A DNA stretch of 64,000 bases from Streptomyces spororaveus. GTDB taxonomy: Bacteria > Actinomycetota > Actinomycetes > Streptomycetales > Streptomycetaceae. The notes under the pieces were generated by a model. The model was not told the DNA's origin, did no database searches, and saw nothing but the letters and a program-made list of their open reading frames with translations. The stretch spans positions 3,203,001 to 3,267,000 of the forward strand of contig NZ_BNED01000005.1 of NCBI RefSeq assembly GCF_016755875.1, read 5' to 3'. Position numbers and translations under genes: made by a program. Positions within the stretch are counted from its first letter, which is position 1; every line of letters starts with the position of its first letter. This document shows, in pieces, positions 49,820 to 58,224 of the stretch.

Positions 49820-50501
49820 ACGAGGACGCTTCGACCGGGGGCGGGGCGAGCAGGCGCGCGAGCGGCGCCGCGAGCAGATCCGGGAGCGGCGTGAGCAGGC
49901 GCGGACGCAGGCGCGCGAGCACGGGCTGGCGGCGGAAGCGGCGGAACGTTCCGGCGAGCGCGCGGGGAGGTCCTCGGGCGCCGGGTCGAGCGCGCTGACG
50001 CGCTCGCGGGTGCGCCTGGACCTGCCGCGCGCGCCGCGCCGGTCGCTGCTGCCCGAGTACGACCCGGAGGCCTTCGGGCGGCTCTCGGAGCGGGTGGCGC
50101 GCTTCCTGGGCACCGGCCGGTTCATCGTCTGGATGACCCTGGTCATCATCGTCTGGGTGCTGTGGAACATCTTCGCGCCCGACGACCTGCGGTTCGACCC
50201 CTACCCGTTCATCTTCCTGACGCTGATGCTGTCGCTGCAGGCCTCCTACGCGGCTCCGCTGATCCTGCTCGCGCAGAACCGGCAGGACGACCGCGACCGG
50301 GTCACCCACGAGCAGGACCGCAAGCAGAACGAGCGGTCCATCGCCGACACCGAGTACCTGACCCGGGAAATCGCCGCCCTGCGGATGGGCCTGGGCGAGG
50401 TGGCCACCCGCGACTGGATCAGGTCCGAGTTCCAGGACCTGATCAAGGAGATGGACGAGCGGCGTCTATTCCCCGCCGAACGTGATGAAGGCGACCGCTG
50501 A
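49809..50501 (+). CDS. DUF1003 membrane protein
   Basis: A 230-residue protein. An Arg/Ala/Glu-rich N-terminus (about 1-60), two adjacent membrane spans (FIVWMTLVIIVWVLWNIFA and FIFLTLMLSLQASYAAPLIL) and a helical, charged C-terminus (RDRVTHEQDRKQNERSI) match DUF1003. A GTG start at 49809 overlaps the stop of the MgtE-like gene and is preceded by AGGAGG. The pair may act in metal homeostasis or membrane adaptation (inference). It is Rv1231c-like (from memory). Confidence 0.88.
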   Translation: MAAERGRFDRGRGEQARERRREQIRERREQARTQAREHGLAAEAAERSGERAGRSSGAGSSALTRSRVRLDLPRAPRRSLLPEYDPEAFGRLSERVARFLGTGRFIVWMTLVIIVWVLWNIFAPDDLRFDPYPFIFLTLMLSLQASYAAPLILLAQNRQDDRDRVTHEQDRKQNERSIADTEYLTREIAALRMGLGEVATRDWIRSEFQDLIKEMDERRLFPAERDEGDR

Positions 50502-50531
50502 CGGGCTTTCCCGCGGCCTGCTACCGAGCCG

Positions 50532-50537
50532 TACCAT
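50532..50537 (+). promoter_or_regulatory. -10 box for mrp
   Basis: TACCAT, exactly 6 nt before the ATG at 50544; leaderless type. Confidence 0.5.
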
Positions 50538-50543
50538 CGGGGC

Positions 50544-51704
50544 ATGGCTACCGACACAAGCTCCGCCGCCGTGCCTGGGCAGGACGCGATCCTGGACGCA
50601 CTGGCGACGGTGAACGACCCCGAGATCCACCGGCCGATCACCGAGCTCGGCATGGTCAAATCGGTGGAGATCGGTGAGGGCGGCGAGGTCGCCGTCACGG
50701 TCTACCTCACGGTGTCCGGCTGTCCCATGCGCGAGACCATCACCAAGAACGTCACCGAGGCCGTCGAGAAGGTCGCGGGCGTCACCTCCGTCGCCGTCAC
50801 CCTCGACGTGATGAGCGACGAGCAGCGCAAGGACCTGGCCGCCACGCTGCGCGGCGGCACCGCCGAGCGCGAGGTGCCCTTCGCCAAGCCCGGCTCGCTG
50901 ACCCGCGTGTACGCGGTCGCGTCCGGCAAGGGCGGCGTCGGCAAGTCCTCCGTCACGGTGAACCTGGCCGCGGCGATGGCCGCGGACGGCCTGAAGGTCG
51001 GCGTGGTCGACGCGGACATCTACGGTCACAGCGTGCCGCGCATGCTGGGTGTGGACGGGCGTCCCACCCAGGTCGAGAACATGATCATGCCGCCGTCGGC
51101 GCACGGCGTGAAGGTCATCTCCATCGGCATGTTCACCCCGGGCAACGCCCCGGTGGTGTGGCGCGGGCCCATGCTGCACCGCGCCCTCCAGCAGTTCCTG
51201 GCGGACGTGTTCTGGGGCGACCTCGACGTGCTGCTGCTGGACCTGCCGCCGGGTACGGGCGACATCGCGATCTCCGTGGCCCAGCTGGTGCCGAATGCGG
51301 AGATCCTCGTCGTCACCACGCCTCAGCAGGCCGCGGCCGAGGTCGCGGAGCGGGCCGGCTCCATCGCCGTGCAGACCCACCAGAAGATCGTCGGTGTGGT
51401 CGAGAACATGTCGGGCCTGCCGTGCCCGCACTGCGACGAGATGGTGGACGTCTTCGGCTCGGGCGGTGGCCAGAAGGTCGCCGACGGCCTGACCAAGACG
51501 GTCGGCGCGACGGTGCCGGTGCTGGGGTCGATCCCGATCGACGTGCGGCTGCGCGAGGGCGGCGACGAGGGCAAGCCCGTCGTGCTGTCCGACCCGGACT
51601 CCCCGGCCGGTGCGGCCCTGCGCGCGATCGCGGGCAAGCTGGGCGGCCGTGCGCGCGGTCTGTCGGGCATGTCCCTGGGCATCACCCCGCGCAACAAGTT
51701 CTGA
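50544..51704 (+). CDS. mrp: Mrp/NBP35-family iron-sulfur cluster carrier ATPase
   Basis: A 386-residue protein. An N-terminal MIP18-like domain (about 1-100; DPEIHRPITELGMV, SGCPMRETI) is followed by a deviant P-loop ATPase with GKGGVGKSS near 132-140, DADIYGHSVPRMLG, LLLDLPPGTGDIA and the bridging CPHC motif near 293 used to bind the Fe-S cluster between subunits. It loads 4Fe-4S clusters onto apoproteins. It begins 6 nt after a -10 box and ends at a strong terminator. Downstream of a stress cluster, as in M. tuberculosis (Rv1229c). Confidence 0.93.
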   Translation: MATDTSSAAVPGQDAILDALATVNDPEIHRPITELGMVKSVEIGEGGEVAVTVYLTVSGCPMRETITKNVTEAVEKVAGVTSVAVTLDVMSDEQRKDLAATLRGGTAEREVPFAKPGSLTRVYAVASGKGGVGKSSVTVNLAAAMAADGLKVGVVDADIYGHSVPRMLGVDGRPTQVENMIMPPSAHGVKVISIGMFTPGNAPVVWRGPMLHRALQQFLADVFWGDLDVLLLDLPPGTGDIAISVAQLVPNAEILVVTTPQQAAAEVAERAGSIAVQTHQKIVGVVENMSGLPCPHCDEMVDVFGSGGGQKVADGLTKTVGATVPVLGSIPIDVRLREGGDEGKPVVLSDPDSPAGAALRAIAGKLGGRARGLSGMSLGITPRNKF

Positions 51705-51720
51705 CCGTCCGCACCACGGG

Positions 51721-51751
51721 GAAGGGCGCCGCTCGCCGAGCGGCGCCCTTC
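51721..51751. terminator. Bidirectional hairpin terminator
   Basis: A 14-bp perfect stem GAAGGGCGCCGCTC/GAGCGGCGCCCTTC (51721-51734, 51738-51751), 3-nt loop, between the convergent mrp and hypothetical genes. Confidence 0.85.
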
Positions 51752-51788
51752 CGCGTACCGGTCCCCGTGACCTGTTACCCGTTACCCG

Positions 51789-52520
51789 TCACTGGTACGA
51801 GCCGAGGTCCGCGATCGCGGAGAACCCCAGACCGTAGGCGCTCATCCCGCGGCCGTAGGCGCCCAGGTGGACGCCGCTCCCCGTGGAGCCGGCCAGCACC
51901 CACCCGAACTCCGACTCGCGGTAGTGGAACGGCGTCGGCTCCCCGTCCACCGGCAGCGACAGCGTGGACCAGTCCTCACCGGCCAGGTCGTCCGCCAGTT
52001 CCCAGGCGGCCTCGGTCTGCTGGTCCAGCCAGTCGTCGCGCAGCGAGTGGTCCATCTGGCCGGGCCAGCTGTACGCCAGGAGTCCGGAGCCGGCCAGCCA
52101 GGCCGCCGAGGCGACCGAGGTGGCCTCCAGGACGCCGGTGCCGTCGCCGCTGCGGCGCAGCGGGTTGCTCGCCACGGTGATGACCACCGCGAAGCGCTCC
52201 TTCTCACCGGTGGCGATCTCGCCCCGGGCGGAGGGCTCGTCGCCGTGGCCCGTGGATCCGTGCTCCACCGTGCCGTCGGCGGCCACGGCGACCTGCATGA
52301 GCCAGCGCGGGCCGGTGAAGGCCCCGTCCAGCCCGTACCAGGGGAAGTCGGCCGCCAGGAACCCCTCGGCCGTCCGGCGGGCCGCCGGTACGGGCGCTGG
52401 GGGCTCCTGTGGCTGTGTATCGCTGTGTGGGCCGGTATCCGGCTCCTGGGCGGGTGCGGCGGCGGGGGCGGGGGCCTCCGCGGTCTGCGCCCCTACCCGG
52501 CTGCTGCTCGTCGTCTCCAT
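51789..52520 (-). CDS. Conserved hypothetical protein
   Basis: A 243-residue protein. The first about 55 residues are Ala/Pro/Thr-rich and disordered; the rest looks like a compact alpha/beta domain rich in Gly, Ser and Trp (FPWYGLDGAFTGPRWLMQV, GWVLAGSTGSGVHLGAYGRG). No known motif. It starts at ATG 52520 with GAGAGG upstream. The position between mrp and tatB differs from M. tuberculosis, so it may be specific to the streptomycete lineage. Confidence 0.65.
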   Translation of the reverse strand: METTSSSRVGAQTAEAPAPAAAPAQEPDTGPHSDTQPQEPPAPVPAARRTAEGFLAADFPWYGLDGAFTGPRWLMQVAVAADGTVEHGSTGHGDEPSARGEIATGEKERFAVVITVASNPLRRSGDGTGVLEATSVASAAWLAGSGLLAYSWPGQMDHSLRDDWLDQQTEAAWELADDLAGEDWSTLSLPVDGEPTPFHYRESEFGWVLAGSTGSGVHLGAYGRGMSAYGLGFSAIADLGSYQ

Positions 52521-52659
52521 CTGGGCGGCCTCTCGTTCCGTGGGGTCCGGAACGGCCCTCCCCCTCGCTGTGCTGGGGGGACCCCCTCCCTCGGGCGTCC
52601 TGCGATCCGGACAGATGGAGGATAGCCATCCGACCGCGGATCGCCGGGCAGGCCGCGCG

Positions 52660-53097
52660 TCAGGTGGCGTCGGCGTCGAAGCGCGAGCGCTCGTCCGGGG
52701 CGGGGGCGGCGGGCTTCTTCAGCAGATCCGGGCCGGTCACCGCGGGCGTGGCGGCCGCGGCCGGGGCGGCACCGGCCTCCGAGCTCTTCACGGCGTCGGA
52801 GACGTCGCTGAGCTCCTTGCGGAGGTCGAAGCTGGTGCGGATCTCCTTGAGGTCCTCGTTCTCGGTCAGCTGCTTGCGGATGAAGGTCTTCGGGTTCAGG
52901 TCCTCGAACTCGAAATCCTTGAACTCCGGGCCGAGTTCCGAGCGGATGTCGTGCTTCGCGCTGTCCGAGAAGGCCCGGACCTTGCGGATGAAGCCCGTGA
53001 CGTCCTGAATGACCTTGGGCAGCTTGTCCGGTCCGAAGACGAGGATGCCGAGCACCACGATCGTGACAAGTTCGAGTGCGCCTATGTCGTTGAACAC
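52660..53097 (-). CDS. tatB: Twin-arginine translocase subunit TatB
   Basis: A 145-residue TatB. A short N-terminus, one membrane helix (ELVTIVVLGILVFGPDKLP, about 9-27) with the family Gly-Pro hinge, an amphipathic helix, and a long acidic/Ala-Pro-rich cytoplasmic tail. TatB forms the substrate-receptor complex with TatC for folded Tat-exported proteins. The GTG at 53097 has GAGGAG 7 nt upstream. It follows htrA, as Rv1224 follows Rv1223 in M. tuberculosis; co-regulation with envelope stress is expected. Confidence 0.93.
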   Translation of the reverse strand: MFNDIGALELVTIVVLGILVFGPDKLPKVIQDVTGFIRKVRAFSDSAKHDIRSELGPEFKDFEFEDLNPKTFIRKQLTENEDLKEIRTSFDLRKELSDVSDAVKSSEAGAAPAAAATPAVTGPDLLKKPAAPAPDERSRFDADAT

Positions 53098-53216
53098 CTT
53101 GCCGCTCCTCGGCTCTCTCTCACTTCGGGCCCCGACACACGGTACCCGGCGTTGTCCGCGGGCCCATACCTGTGTACCGCGTCCGCGGCCGGTTTCTCCC
53201 GGCTGTCATCCCCTGC

Positions 53217-54593
53217 TCATGAGCCGTTCGCCGATCCGAGGACCACTTCCAGTGTGCTTTCGCGGCCCCCGCGGAGAACGGTGAGGGTCAGCGCGTCGCC
53301 CGGGCGGTGGGCCCGGATCCTGATGATCAGCTCGTCGCCGCCGCAGACCCGCTGGCCGTCCACCTTGGTGATCACGTCCCCGGCCCGGATCCCGGCGCGC
53401 GCGCCCGGCCCGTCGGCGACGACGGACGGCTTGCCGTCCTCGCCCTTGTCCCCGACCCGGGCCCCGTCGCCCGTGTAGTCCATGTCGAGGGTGACCCCGA
53501 TGACCGGGTGCGTGGCGCGGCCGGTGCGGATGAGCTCCTCGGCGACCCGCTTGCCCTGGTTGACGGGGATGGCGAAGCCCAGGCCGATGGAGCCGCCCTG
53601 CCGGGTGGGATCGTCCTTGTCGGCCCCGCGGATCGCGCTGTTGATGCCGACCACGTGGGCTTTCGCGTCGAGGAGCGGGCCGCCGGAGTTGCCCGGGTTG
53701 ATGGGGGCGTCGGTCTGCAGTGCGTCGACGTAGCTGATGTCGCTGCCGTCGCCCTTGTCGCCGCCCGCGGTGACGGGCCGGCCGGTGGCGCTGATGATGC
53801 CCGCGGTGACGGTGTTCGACAGGTCGAAGGGCGCGCCGATGGCCACCACCGGGTCGCCGACCTTCACGTTCTCGGAGTTCCCCAGGCTCAGCGGCTGGAG
53901 CCCGCGCACCCCGCCGACCTTGACCACGGCCAGGTCGTAGCCGGAGTCGCGGCCGACCAGCTCGGCGGTGACGCTCTCGCCGGTGCTGAAGGTGACCGTT
54001 ATCTCCTGGGAGTCGGCGACGACATGGCTGTTGGTCAGGATGTGCCCCTGCTGGTCGAGCACGAAGCCGGTACCCGTACCGCTGCCCTTCGTGCCCCGTA
54101 CGTGCAGGGTCACCACCCCGGGCAGTGCGGTGGCCGCGATCCCGGCCACGCTCTCGGGGGCCCGGCCCTTGTCGGCCGCGGCGGCCTGGGGCAGTTCCAG
54201 ACGGGTGTTGCTCCGCCGCTCGGCGAGCACGCCGAGGTAGCCGCCGATGCCGCCGGCGAGCAGGGCCGTACCGAGGCTGAGGGCCACCACCTGCCACAGC
54301 CGGATCCGCGGCGGCCGGCCGCGGTCCACGACCTGCAACGGCACGGCGCCCCAGGGGTCGTACCGCGTCACGGCGACCGCGGGCGGGACGTTGCCCGACG
54401 CGCCGGGGGCCCGCGCGTCAGGAGCCGACCCGTCCGGGGCCGGGGTCCGGGCCGGGACCGCGTCCTGCACGCGGTCCTCGTCCCCGCCCGCGGGCCGCGG
54501 CGCGGGCACCCCTGCGCGGCGGCCGTCCCCGGCCGTCTCCTCGGGCCGGCTCCACCACTGCGGAGCCGGGTCGGTCTGCTGCCTGTCGGCCAT
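53217..54593 (-). CDS. htrA: HtrA/DegP-like trypsin-type serine protease with PDZ domain
   Basis: A 458-residue membrane-anchored protease. A long cytoplasmic N-terminus (1-98) rich in Pro/Ala/Asp precedes one membrane helix (about 99-122). The extracellular protease has the catalytic triad His in LTNSHVV (about 186), Asp in GYDLAVVKV (218) and Ser in GNSGGPL (301). One PDZ domain (about 355-450; AGIRAGDVITKVDGQRV) follows. It degrades or refolds damaged envelope proteins. The longer ORF starts at 54635, but ATG 54593 (MADRQQTDP) is preferred. It is the third gene of the ECF sigma-factor operon. Confidence 0.93.
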   Translation of the reverse strand: MADRQQTDPAPQWWSRPEETAGDGRRAGVPAPRPAGGDEDRVQDAVPARTPAPDGSAPDARAPGASGNVPPAVAVTRYDPWGAVPLQVVDRGRPPRIRLWQVVALSLGTALLAGGIGGYLGVLAERRSNTRLELPQAAAADKGRAPESVAGIAATALPGVVTLHVRGTKGSGTGTGFVLDQQGHILTNSHVVADSQEITVTFSTGESVTAELVGRDSGYDLAVVKVGGVRGLQPLSLGNSENVKVGDPVVAIGAPFDLSNTVTAGIISATGRPVTAGGDKGDGSDISYVDALQTDAPINPGNSGGPLLDAKAHVVGINSAIRGADKDDPTRQGGSIGLGFAIPVNQGKRVAEELIRTGRATHPVIGVTLDMDYTGDGARVGDKGEDGKPSVVADGPGARAGIRAGDVITKVDGQRVCGGDELIIRIRAHRPGDALTLTVLRGGRESTLEVVLGSANGS

Positions 54594-54647
54594 GGGCGCT
54601 CCCCGCGTACCTATGCGCATGTGCCGCAGATTCAACCAGGTCCCGCG

Positions 54648-55349
54648 TCAGCGCAGCAGGGAGACCGGACGGGCCGGGTGCTGCGGGGTGGGCTGGAGCG
54701 GCGGCAGCGGGGTCGCCACGGCCGACAGGAGGGTCGGGACGGCCGCGGGGGTGGGCAGGCTGTCACGGGCCCCCGGATCGGCCACGGGAAGGGCGGGACC
54801 GGTCCGGGAGGCCGGAGCCGGCGGATCACCCCGCAGGTTCGGGTCGGCCTCCAGCGGCAGGGCACCACCGAGCGCGAGCGCTGCCAGGGAGACGGCCCCG
54901 GCGGCGACGAAGGCGAACCGGCGGCGCGGACGGCCCATCTCGTGGATGCGGAAGCCCTCCTGCGGTCTGGGCCGGGCGGCGACCGGCAGCCCGTACGCGA
55001 ACGCCTCGAAGGGATCGGTCCCCGCGGAGCCCGCCCGGTCGCCCGGACGTCCGGGACCGGTGGAGCCGGCGGGCCCCGACAGCCCCGGCAGACCCGTCGG
55101 ATCGTCGAGGCCACCGCCCGGCAGCCCCTGCAACCGCGCCAGCAGCCCCGCGGACAGCGGCGGCGGCGCGCTCTCCACGAACATGGTCTTCAGACGGCGC
55201 TGCGCATCGGCCTCGGCCTTGCATCTGGCACAGGTCGCCAGGTGCGCCAGGACCCGGTCGCGGGCGTCGTGTTTCAGCTCCCCGTCCACCAGGGCGGCAA
55301 GCCGGTCGCCCAGGTGCTGTTCGGCGGGGGACGGACTGGCCTCGCTCAC
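54648..55349 (-). CDS. Anti-sigma factor with ZAS zinc-finger domain (RseA-like)
   Basis: A 233-residue anti-sigma factor. The zinc-binding ZAS motif HxxxCxxC is visible as AHLATCARC (His36, Cys40, Cys43), preceded by a conserved helical segment; it binds and holds the ECF sigma factor. A membrane helix lies at about 148-170 ([20 protein letters not shown]) and the tail is Pro/Ala-rich and extracytoplasmic. It starts at GTG 55349, overlapping the sigma stop by 3 nt (55346-55348) in a GTGA arrangement. The equivalent in M. tuberculosis is RseA (Rv1222). Confidence 0.9.
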   Translation of the reverse strand: MSEASPSPAEQHLGDRLAALVDGELKHDARDRVLAHLATCARCKAEADAQRRLKTMFVESAPPPLSAGLLARLQGLPGGGLDDPTGLPGLSGPAGSTGPGRPGDRAGSAGTDPFEAFAYGLPVAARPRPQEGFRIHEMGRPRRRFAFVAAGAVSLAALALGGALPLEADPNLRGDPPAPASRTGPALPVADPGARDSLPTPAAVPTLLSAVATPLPPLQPTPQHPARPVSLLR

Positions 55350-56125
55350 TCGGCTCCGCCCTCTCCCCCGGCGCCCGGGGCGCCCATCGCCACTCCCGCC
55401 AGCGCGCGCTGCTCGGCACGCGCCTGCGGGGACCGGTGCTTGAGTGCCTTGCGCAGGTGCGACCGGCCCCGGTGGATACGGCTGCGCACGGTGCCGAGCT
55501 TCACGCCGAGCGTCGCGGCGATCTCCTCGTACGACAGGCCCTCGATGTCGCACAGCACCACGGCCGCACGGAACTCGGGGGCGAGGGTGTCCAGCGCCTG
55601 CTGCACGTCCGCGTCGAAGTGGGTGTCGTGCAGGACCTGCTGCGGGGACGGCTCGCGGCTCGGCAGCCGGTCGGCCGCGTCGTCGCCGAGCGCGTCGAAA
55701 CGGATCCGCTGCTTGCGGCGCACCATGTCCAGGAAGAGGTTCGTGGTGATGCGGTGCAGCCAGCCCTCGAAGGTGCCGGGCGTGTACGTGGACAGCGAGC
55801 GGAAGACGCGGACGAAGACTTCCTGCGTCAGGTCCTCGGCATCGTGCTGGTTACCCGTCAGACGGTAGGCAAGGCGGTAGACCCGCGCGCTGTGCGTGCT
55901 GACGATCTCCTCCCACGAAGGAGGGGTCCACGCCTGGGAGCCCGCATCGGCGGCGAAGGACGCGGTGGTTGCGGCGTCGGCGGTGTGGAAGCGGTCAGCA
56001 ATGTAGGTCACGGATTTCGGCTCACCCGCCGACCAGAAGAGGCGTCTCAGTACGCCCCCACGATCCACAGGCGCAGCCGCACCTCCCCTGTCGGCTCTGG
56101 TGGTGTCCAGTGGAGTCCCTACCAT
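55346..56125 (-). CDS. ECF RNA polymerase sigma factor, mycobacterial SigE-like
   Basis: A 259-residue ECF sigma factor. Region 2 contains [19 protein letters not shown] and [13 protein letters not shown]; region 4 has [20 protein letters not shown] for -35 recognition. An N-terminal extension of about 75 residues is unusual for ECF factors and resembles mycobacterial SigE. It should direct envelope-stress promoters, including genes such as htrA. ATG 56125 is preferred over GTG 56131 because of GAGGGGG at a fitting distance. The name sigE is avoided because Streptomyces SigE (SCO3356) is a different ECF factor. Confidence 0.93.
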   Translation of the reverse strand: MVGTPLDTTRADRGGAAAPVDRGGVLRRLFWSAGEPKSVTYIADRFHTADAATTASFAADAGSQAWTPPSWEEIVSTHSARVYRLAYRLTGNQHDAEDLTQEVFVRVFRSLSTYTPGTFEGWLHRITTNLFLDMVRRKQRIRFDALGDDAADRLPSREPSPQQVLHDTHFDADVQQALDTLAPEFRAAVVLCDIEGLSYEEIAATLGVKLGTVRSRIHRGRSHLRKALKHRSPQARAEQRALAGVAMGAPGAGGEGGAE

Positions 56126-56292
56126 AGCCACCCCCTCTGTCAGCTCCGGATAAGCGTTTTTGCAGTATCTTTACGCGAGACTTAAGCCCTGGTGCGGTCC
56201 TGGCCGTCGATCTGCCCGGCCCCGTCCCTTCTCGTCCCGCCTCCACCCTTCACAACGCCCGGTCCCATCTGCGGGTTCCCGACGTCAACGGA

Positions 56293-56298
56293 TACAGT
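56293..56298 (+). promoter_or_regulatory. -10 box for the O-methyltransferase
   Basis: TACAGT. It would place the RNA start near 56305, that is, after or inside the TTG at 56304, favouring translation from the ATT at 56334 (AGGAG 6 nt before it). Confidence 0.4.
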
Positions 56299-56303
56299 CA
56301 CCG

Positions 56304-56966
56304 TTGCGCCAACTATGGGGACAGGAGAGGGTCATTACCGGCAACCGGCAGACGAGCTGGGCGTTCGCCGACGCGTTTGTCGCCGAGGACGACGCTCTGC
56401 GATGGGCCCGCGACCGGTCCAGGGAAGCGGGCCTGAGGTCCGTCTCCCCCGGCACCGGGGCCGCGCTGCGCCTGCTGGCCGCCACCGCGGACGCCAAGGC
56501 GGTCGCCGAGATCGGCACCGGGACCGGGGTCTCCGGCATCCACCTCCTGCACGGGATGCGCCCCGACGGGGTGCTGACCACCGTGGATCCCGAGGCGGAC
56601 CGGCAGGCCTTCGCCCGCCAGGCCTTCCGCGCCGCCGGCTTCGCGGGCAACCGCGCCCGCTTCATCCCGGGCCGCGCCCTCGACGTGCTGCCGCGACTCG
56701 CCGACGGCGGATACGACCTCGTCTTCTGCGACGGGGACCCCTCCGAGTCCCTCGACTACCTCGCCGAATCGTTGCGGCTGCTGCGCCCCGGCGGACTGGT
56801 GTGCTTCGAGGGGGTCTTCTCCGACGGCCGTACGGTCGACTCCGCGGCCCAGCCGGTGGAGGTGCTGCGCGTCCGCGAGCTGCTGCGCAGCGTCCGCGAG
56901 AGCCCGGCACTGGAGGCCGCGCTGCTCCCGGTGGGCGACGGGCTGCTCTGCGCCGTGCGCCGCTGA
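56304..56966 (+). CDS. SAM-dependent O-methyltransferase (start uncertain)
   Basis: A class I O-methyltransferase of about 210-220 residues. SAM-binding motif I EIGTGTGVSG lies near residue 70, then PDGVLTTVDPEADRQ, DLVFCDGDPSE (motif post I) and LLRPGGLVCFE. The substrate is unknown. The start is unclear: TTG 56304 gives 220 residues, but a -10 box TACAGT at 56293-56298 and an AGGAG at 56323-56327 point to ATT 56334 as a non-canonical start (ITGNRQTSWAF). It diverges from the sigma operon, as Rv1220c does from sigE. Confidence 0.85.
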   Translation: MRQLWGQERVITGNRQTSWAFADAFVAEDDALRWARDRSREAGLRSVSPGTGAALRLLAATADAKAVAEIGTGTGVSGIHLLHGMRPDGVLTTVDPEADRQAFARQAFRAAGFAGNRARFIPGRALDVLPRLADGGYDLVFCDGDPSESLDYLAESLRLLRPGGLVCFEGVFSDGRTVDSAAQPVEVLRVRELLRSVRESPALEAALLPVGDGLLCAVRR

Positions 56967-56976
56967 GCCCCGGGAA

Positions 56977-57633
56977 TCAGTTCAGGAGGGCGAAGGCGAG
57001 GGCCGCCGTGCCGCCCAGCGCGGTGCCGGCCAGGAGCTGGGCCGGGGTGTGCGCCTTCAGCACCAGCCGGGACCAGCCCACGGCGGCGGCGATCAGCGCC
57101 GCCGGGAGCACCGCGGGCCCGAGGACGAGCAGCAGGATCATCACGGTGCCGCCGGCCACCGACATGTGGATCGATATCTGCCAGACGACCGTCACCAGCA
57201 GCGAGGACACGAGGCCCACGAGCATCGCGACGACGAGCGCGAAGACCTCCCGGGGCGCGCCCAGCACGTGCAGGAGGGTGATCCCGGCGATGACGGAGAC
57301 CAGGCTCAGGGCCATCGGGACGACCCGCTGGCGCCGTACCCGGATGTGCTGGTCGGTCAGCGCGCCCCGGCGGACGCCGAGGGCGATGATCCCGATCGGT
57401 ACGACGCCGCAGAACAGGGCGGCGAACAGGCCCCAGCCGAGCCCCGCCCGCGAGGTGGTGCTGTGCCATCCGACGAGCAGGAGCAGCGCGACCACCAGGT
57501 TGGCCGGCGCCAGCGCGTCGGACAGCACCCGGGCGGCCTTCTGGCGGGGGGTGCAGTCGGCGAAGGCGGGCGGCGCGGGCGGCGTGAAGGTCACGGACGG
57601 CTCCGGAATGCTCGGGTCCACGGACGGCGACAC
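56977..57633 (-). CDS. PAP2-like integral membrane protein
   Basis: A 218-residue protein with about six membrane spans. Elements resembling PAP2 phosphatase motifs occur as a basic segment RRQRVVP, a IHMSVAGG block and GWSRLVLKAHTPAQLLAG, with the second His in a typical spacing. A distal Asp expected for a fully active PAP2 triad is replaced, so activity on lipid phosphates is uncertain. It starts at GTG 57633 with a Pro-rich N-terminus. It converges on the O-methyltransferase gene. Confidence 0.7.
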   Translation of the reverse strand: MSPSVDPSIPEPSVTFTPPAPPAFADCTPRQKAARVLSDALAPANLVVALLLLVGWHSTTSRAGLGWGLFAALFCGVVPIGIIALGVRRGALTDQHIRVRRQRVVPMALSLVSVIAGITLLHVLGAPREVFALVVAMLVGLVSSLLVTVVWQISIHMSVAGGTVMILLLVLGPAVLPAALIAAAVGWSRLVLKAHTPAQLLAGTALGGTAALAFALLN

Positions 57634-57722
57634 AACACTGCCCCGGCCGCGGATCGCGGTCGGGGCAGCGCAGAGAATGCAGAAATGCAGAAGGTGGAAG
57701 TGCTGTCAGTGTCCCCTGGGGG

Positions 57723-57890
57723 TCAGCCGACGACCTTCTTCAGGGCGTCACCCAGGGCGTCCGCCTCATCAGGGGTCAGCTCGACGACAAGCCGACCGCC
57801 GCCCTCGAGCGGTACGCGCATGACGATGCCCCGCCCCTCCTTGGTGACCTCGAGCGGGCCGTCGCCCGTCCGCGGCTTCATGGCCGCCAT
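57723..57890 (-). CDS. DUF3117 small protein
   Basis: A 55-residue protein, MAAMKPRTGDGPLEVTK onward, ending LGDALKKVVG. It belongs to the DUF3117 family, highly conserved in actinobacteria (Rv1211 of M. tuberculosis, from memory), probably a small beta-alpha fold. It starts at ATG 57890 behind AAGGGG. The 334-nt gap 57891-58224 on its upstream side holds divergent promoters and possible operators for the enoyl-CoA hydratase gene. Function unknown. Confidence 0.9.
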   Translation of the reverse strand: MAAMKPRTGDGPLEVTKEGRGIVMRVPLEGGGRLVVELTPDEADALGDALKKVVG

Positions 57891-58121
57891 GCTCGTTCCC
57901 CTTCCTGAAACCAGCTCATCGTCAGCCGACGGCCCCGTTCAGGCGCCTAATACCCGGCATCGAACACATTGCTTCCCAGCCATTATCCCGCATGTCAGGA
58001 CCCGATGACCAACATCACCCGGGAACGCTTGGGCAACGCGCTCGGCCAAAACCACTCATTTCGGGGATCCGCCTGCGATACTTCGCCGCCGCACCAGGGA
58101 ACCGGCATCGGCTTACTTTGA

Positions 58122-58138
58122 CGCACATCACATGTGCG
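58122..58138 (+). promoter_or_regulatory. Palindrome upstream of enoyl-CoA hydratase
   Basis: CGCACATCACATGTGCG, 7-bp perfect arms around CAC. Possible operator, with a TTGACG overlapping its start (58119-58124). Confidence 0.35.
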
Positions 58139-58169
58139 GGCCACGTCCGGTCCGCCATGCTGACCTCTG

Positions 58170-58191
58170 TACCGGACAGTACCGACCGGTA
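58170..58191 (+). promoter_or_regulatory. Operator-like TACCG repeat before enoyl-CoA hydratase
   Basis: A pair of TACCG half-sites in 58170-58191 (TACCGGACAG then TACCGACCGGTA). The second 12 bp are a near palindrome with 5-bp arms, similar to the ACCGACCGGT-type sites bound by PaaR-like TetR repressors. Located 34 nt before the ATG at 58225. Confidence 0.45.
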
Positions 58192-58224
58192 GCCAAGCCC
58201 GCGACGAAGGGGGACCCCCCAGCC

